Shown here in pieces: positions 59,929-64,000 of a stretch of 64,000 bases of DNA. Under the pieces are notes generated by a model. The model saw nothing but the letters and a program-made list of their open reading frames with translations, had not been told where the DNA came from and did no database searches. Position 1 is the stretch's first letter. Each line of letters starts with the position of its first letter. Source of the DNA: Apostichopus japonicus (lineage: Eukaryota > Echinodermata > Holothuroidea > Aspidochirotida > Stichopodidae). Position numbers and translations under genes: made by a program. The stretch spans positions 27,339,398 through 27,403,397 of the forward strand of contig NC_092577.1 in NCBI RefSeq assembly GCF_037975245.1. Direction: 5' to 3'.

Positions 59929-60309
59929 CAGTGGCGGAGCTAGGGGTATTGGTCAGGAGTGGCGAGAATGGTCTGTAGGAGCGCTTTCGACACTATCTAA
60001 GCGGAGCGCCACCACTGGTTGGCGCGTAGCGTACATAAAATTTTTGAATAAAGATACTCCCTAGATCGCCGGAAATGACCCTTTCCGGGCCTGGCTAATT
60101 TGCAGATAAACGAAGAATAAGGTGTCATCGCGAAATTACACCAACAAAATGTGAGAAATGTCAATAAGTAGATGAGAGCGCAATAAAAAAGTTAATAATC
60201 TAGAATAAGTAAAAAGTGGTAAAGAGCTGAAAACGGCGCCAGCAGTCCATTTGAGTCCGTCAGGGGGGGGGGGGCATCCACCCCCGACCGTATGGACGCT
60301 CCGCCACTG
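59929..60309 (-). mobile_element. CAGTGGCGGAGC MITE, copy 4
   Basis: 381 bp, ends CAGTGGCGGAGC and GCTCCGCCACTG, exact 8-bp duplications CGCGGCGG at 59921-59928 and 60310-60317. Same orientation as copy 1. The insertion lies inside another GC-rich element whose split end reads GGCGTAGGAGGCGCGGCGG and continues after the MITE as GGGGTGCAGCCCC. Confidence 0.95.
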
Positions 60310-60664
60310 CGCGGCGGGGGTGCAGCCCCTAATTCGCCATTAATAATGTAAAAGAGAGTTTTGACATAATTGGACCTCCATGCTTTTTATACATCTGCAT
60401 GAGACATGTCGTTGTTTACATTAGCATCCCGCGAAATACTGCGCAATTTGAACGGACCGTACGGTACATGATGGCATGCGATATAATAATCGATGCTTGC
60501 TTATATGATATTGACATGAACACGTTGAACGCGCGCTTCGCGCGCGAAAATTTTTGGTTATTTTTTCAGGCAAGTCGGACAGTTTTGAGGCTTTTCATCC
60601 TGGAACGCCATTTTCATGCTCACTGATATGATGTGATATCTGCTGTTTGCGTTACAAATTCGAA

Positions 60665-61453
60665 CAGGCGCGTAGCGAGGAATTTGCCAAGGGAGGGGCG
60701 AAGCCTGTAGGCAAATTATCTAAGCGTAGCGCCACCATAGGTTGGCGCGAAGCGTACAAGAAAATTTTGGCCGAAAATGCCTCCCAGATCGCTGGAAATG
60801 GCACTACCCAGGACCATTTGTTAGCGCGAAGCGTACAAGCAAATTTTGGCCGAAAATGTCTCCCAGATCGCTGGAAATGACACTTCCCAGGCCTTGTAAG
60901 TTGCCTCTAAGCACTTTCTATTTTGAAATTACTTAGCGATATCATTTAAAAAAATGCTGAATGGGGGGGGGGGGGGCGGGCGGTCGCCCCCATCCCAAAA
61001 TGCGTCATGTTCCCCGACGACACGGTCGAGTTCGAGACCATGCAGCCACAGTTGGTTTCATAGCACAATTCTACACACGCGTTATGATAGACCATATATA
61101 GTACATATATAGATCATTAGTGAGAGAGGAAAATGGAAACGTCAAAAAATAGAGTTGTCGGTGTAAGGGGTAGGGTGAGTCACACTTTTACGAAATCATT
61201 GATCCGTCACTGGCTACCCTTCAGCGCTGTAATGATGTCACTGTTCCTCTTTCTCTCTCCGGTGTCTTCGCGTTTTCTTTTACTCCCTCCTTTTCTCCTT
61301 TTTCTCTCTTTCTTCTTTTTCTTTTCCCTTCCTTCCTCTCCTTCTCCTCTTTTTTCCCCTCTTTTTTCCTTTTTTCTTCTCTTTTTTTTTCTCTCCTCTT
61401 TTTCTTACCCGGGGGGCGCGCGCCCCCAACGCCCCCCCCCCTGGATACGCACC
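60665..61453. mobile_element. GC-rich hAT-like element with internal duplication
   Basis: Left end CAGGCGCGTAGCGAGG and right end, read backwards, CAGGTGCGTATCCAGG. A block of about 80 bp (GCGCGAAGCGTACAAG, TTTTGGCCGAAAATG, TCCCAGATCGCTGGAAATG) is present twice at about 60745-60895. Flanks do not show a clean duplication. It includes the polypyrimidine tract described next. Confidence 0.65.
61271..61408 (+). repeat. Polypyrimidine tract (C/T only for long stretches)
   Basis: About 140 bases of almost pure C and T with TTTTCTTTTCCC-type units; the open frame over it is low-complexity Phe/Leu/Ser/Pro. Such homopurine-homopyrimidine DNA can form triplexes. It is not coding. Confidence 0.85.
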
Positions 61454-64000
61454 TGTTCTTTGATTGTTACCCGGTTAACTATTCGACAGCTACTATAGTA
61501 CTTGAACCAAAGTTTGTTTGTCCCCGTTGTATTTACCTTTCCCTTCTTTCGGTTTTAAATATACTTTATCAACGAGTGAAAATTAAAAAACTTATTAGTA
61601 AACTCATGCATTGTTTTTTCATGTTTTCAATGGAAGCGAAACGCAGCGAAATATGTTGCATTTCTGTTTAAAAATAAAATTTGCAACTAGTTTATAAAGT
61701 GGATTCCAAACTAATAGTTATGAATGTGTTATCAATAACGGCTATTCTTCTCACAACTTCCATTTAGAGTTATTATGCAAGGTTGTCCACTAAGCCCGTA
61801 CCAGTTTGTCATCGCGGATTTACATCAAAAGTTCAACTCTAATAACATTATTAGAGGTTTACTTATTTATCTTATGAGGCTAAATATTGCAATATGCTGT
61901 TAGAAAAAATGATTTAATAACAAATTCATAATTTGTAATAATTACTTCATAATTTTTTATTGCAAAGTTGCCCTTATAAATGCTATGGTAATTTCGGAAT
62001 AATTTGAACGATTAGAATCTCCACGGAACGTAGGCCTACTTTAAGAAACAAAAATTAGCTTGCTAAAAGGCTTTCATTGGGCCGGCCCGATGATACTGCT
62101 GAGCTTTGAAGGGATGTTCTTTTGGCACGCAATGTGACATATATGAAAAAGGAAAAACTTCCACACTGCCAGTTGAAAATGCCAACCATGTAAATGGCCA
62201 AAAGATGTGTATTTCACCTAAATAACTACAGGTGCAGAAACATTGAGCACTTTTTACGTTGATTCGCCACCAATAAATTTTCAGCGTATTTTGAAACCTT
62301 TACTCAGACTTAAAGTGAATTTTATTCCAAAGGTTTTTTCTTTCATCTCCCACATTCTATTCACAATCTCCTGCCCCTTCCTCTCCCTCCCCACCTTCCC
62401 ATCCCAAATCTTTCAATTCATCTGCAGTTATGGCACACGAACCATTGTGAAAAATCGATCCCGGGCGCTGTTGTCCGGTTACCCAAGTTCCGGGGTATGC
62501 TGGTAGTAATACACAGGTACTACCTATCGCGGCGCTTTCGTAAAAAAGGTAAAACAAGTCCCGCGGTTACGAACGTACCTTTGTTAATTTCTATTACGCA
62601 CCGTACCACAGGATTCTTCGTTACCATCCAAAGCAACTGTATTGAACTTCCGTTGAATTTGGTTCAACACTTTTGCCACACTTTTGCTGTCTTCCCAGAC
62701 GTGAGTCGAGCCAAGTTAAGAGTTGAATGATCTTTTTCAAAGAAACAACCAACAGTAATAGTTAGGCCCTAGACCTCACAGAGTCACAGTCACATAACTC
62801 ATCGTTAGGGCTATGCCTATGTATAGCCTAAGGATTGGCGTATGGCTCTGGGTTGTGTCTACAGGCCAGCCGTTATCTTAAAGTTACACTACTTTCGTGC
62901 TAGCCTACCCAGAATGTTATGGATTTTAATAGTGCTCTTGATGACAGGCATTCATACTGCTAGTCTACCTTCAGTGCAAGTAGGCTAGTAGTAGTAAGCC
63001 TAGTACTAGTAGTAGTCTACGCTATGGCCTAGTACTACTTAGTAGTACTGTATAGCAAAGGCTTCATAATTGACGCACCTTTGTAATTGACGCACCTTCA
63101 AATAGTACTAGCAACAATATAGCAGGCAACCTAAACTTTTTGCAGTCAAGCAGAGTTACATATTTCATGAGTTTGAATTCATTTCAGGTATTTGCTGATC
63201 ATTTTTTTTAATAAAGCTTTTAACTGACTCCCCCAGTTTTGCACATTTTTTGGCATTTGGAGTCTTACTCCCAAAAACTCACCAAAATTACCTCAATATA
63301 ATACCACTACTCTCTGGGAACTCCCCTGTCTGAGCTTAGAGGCTCAGAGCATAGCAAACAGCATCCAATATACTTAGGCCTACACTACAGTAAGGTTATT
63401 GACAAATTTATGTGTCAATTAAGGGGTACTGTATGAAAGAACTTGCATACATTTTGTTGTCAAATTCTGCTCAATTGTGAGTTGCGTAGGCACAGAAAAA
63501 TAAATATTTTGAAATCATTGCATTTCTGAGGAACTGCACTTATGAAAAATGCATACAGTTGAGTGATTTGGATACTTCGTTGATAGACATCAAATTCAAT
63601 CAAATCCTTAAAAGAATTGTCTGGTAGGCTTGGTTAGTAGACAACTACTGCAGTGTACCTATGGTTTTTTACCCTGACCACAGTTAAAGCCATCCAATAA
63701 TATTAGTTTCAAGCTTAGGGGCAATATCTTGTAACCACTGGTTTTTTTGTGCATATAATCACTGAAATTGGAAGCTCTCACAATCTTTATGCTAAAATAG
63801 TATTATTTTCAGCATAATAAGATGTGACATTAGTATCTTTCAGTTTTCTCAAAGGTCATAGAAATTAAGAAATTTAGAATGACTCAACTGCATGTCCCCT
63901 ATTCATCCATATTCTGCACTGTACCCTCTGCGAAAGTCTACTGGGAGTCCCATCTTGTAACGCAACAGTAATATTGTAATACTGTATCCCTGTCCATTGT
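61454..64000. other. AT-rich sequence, nothing recognised
   Basis: The open frames at 62243-62506 and 62497-62730 have no domain. Around 62980-63060 there are TAG/GTA-rich phrases (AGTAGTAGT, AGTACTACT). No RNA gene, splice-bounded exon or element end was found. Confidence 0.45.

Noticed and set aside
61133-61498. 121-codon Phe/Leu/Ser/Pro protein
   Set aside because: Translation of a polypyrimidine tract in a transposon; low complexity only.

Overview
The window looks like nuclear DNA of a marine invertebrate deuterostome, most likely an echinoderm or a close relative. The reasons are small exons separated by AT-rich introns, three recognisable animal genes, many hAT-like non-autonomous transposons ending in CAGTGGCGGAGC-type repeats with homopolymer G/C runs, frequent TAGGCCTA words, several minisatellites and a Polinton fossil. 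Species cannot be fixed from the sequence. Coding DNA is only about 2 to 3 percent of the 64 kb.

Layout. 1-7 kb: repeats only (42-bp minisatellite, a long TGACCT-rich interspersed repeat, a 77-bp-arm hairpin). 7.6-13.9 kb, minus strand: a set of phase 1-1 exons that read as a lectin-like gene: a C-type lectin domain exon, two copies of a Thr/Ser-rich linker exon made by a segmental duplication, and a PAN/apple-like exon; the ends of this gene are not seen. 14-24 kb: two minisatellites, one of which repeats a perfect CAG|GTAAGT splice-like junction every 75 bp on the minus strand, then mostly unremarkable AT-rich sequence. 25.8-30.1 kb, plus strand: complete POLR3K (RPC10/RPC11 subunit of RNA polymerase III), three exons, 108 residues. 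31.7-41 kb: MITEs, a 46-bp minisatellite, a nested pair of hAT-like elements, and an 81-bp minisatellite. 44.4-44.7 kb, minus strand: first coding exon of a probable CIMIP5 (C2orf50) ciliary microtubule inner protein gene. 45.4-48.1 kb: a broken Polinton-like fossil with capsid-type and adenain-like protease parts, itself hit by a MITE. 48.4-50.9 kb: the most complete copy of the TGACCT-rich repeat. 53.7-56.6 kb, plus strand: complete TTC32, three coding exons, 150 residues, with MITEs in and around it. 59-61.5 kb: a mosaic of GC-rich hAT-like fragments and a polypyrimidine tract. 61.5-64 kb: nothing recognised.

The genes do not form a functional unit: POLR3K is a housekeeping transcription subunit, TTC32 a small TPR scaffold protein, CIMIP5 an axonemal protein, and the lectin-like exons belong to a secreted or surface protein. 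The most informative structure beyond the genes is in the repeats: at least eight elements with exact 8-bp target duplications, several nested, and a repeat family carrying many AGGTCA half-sites.
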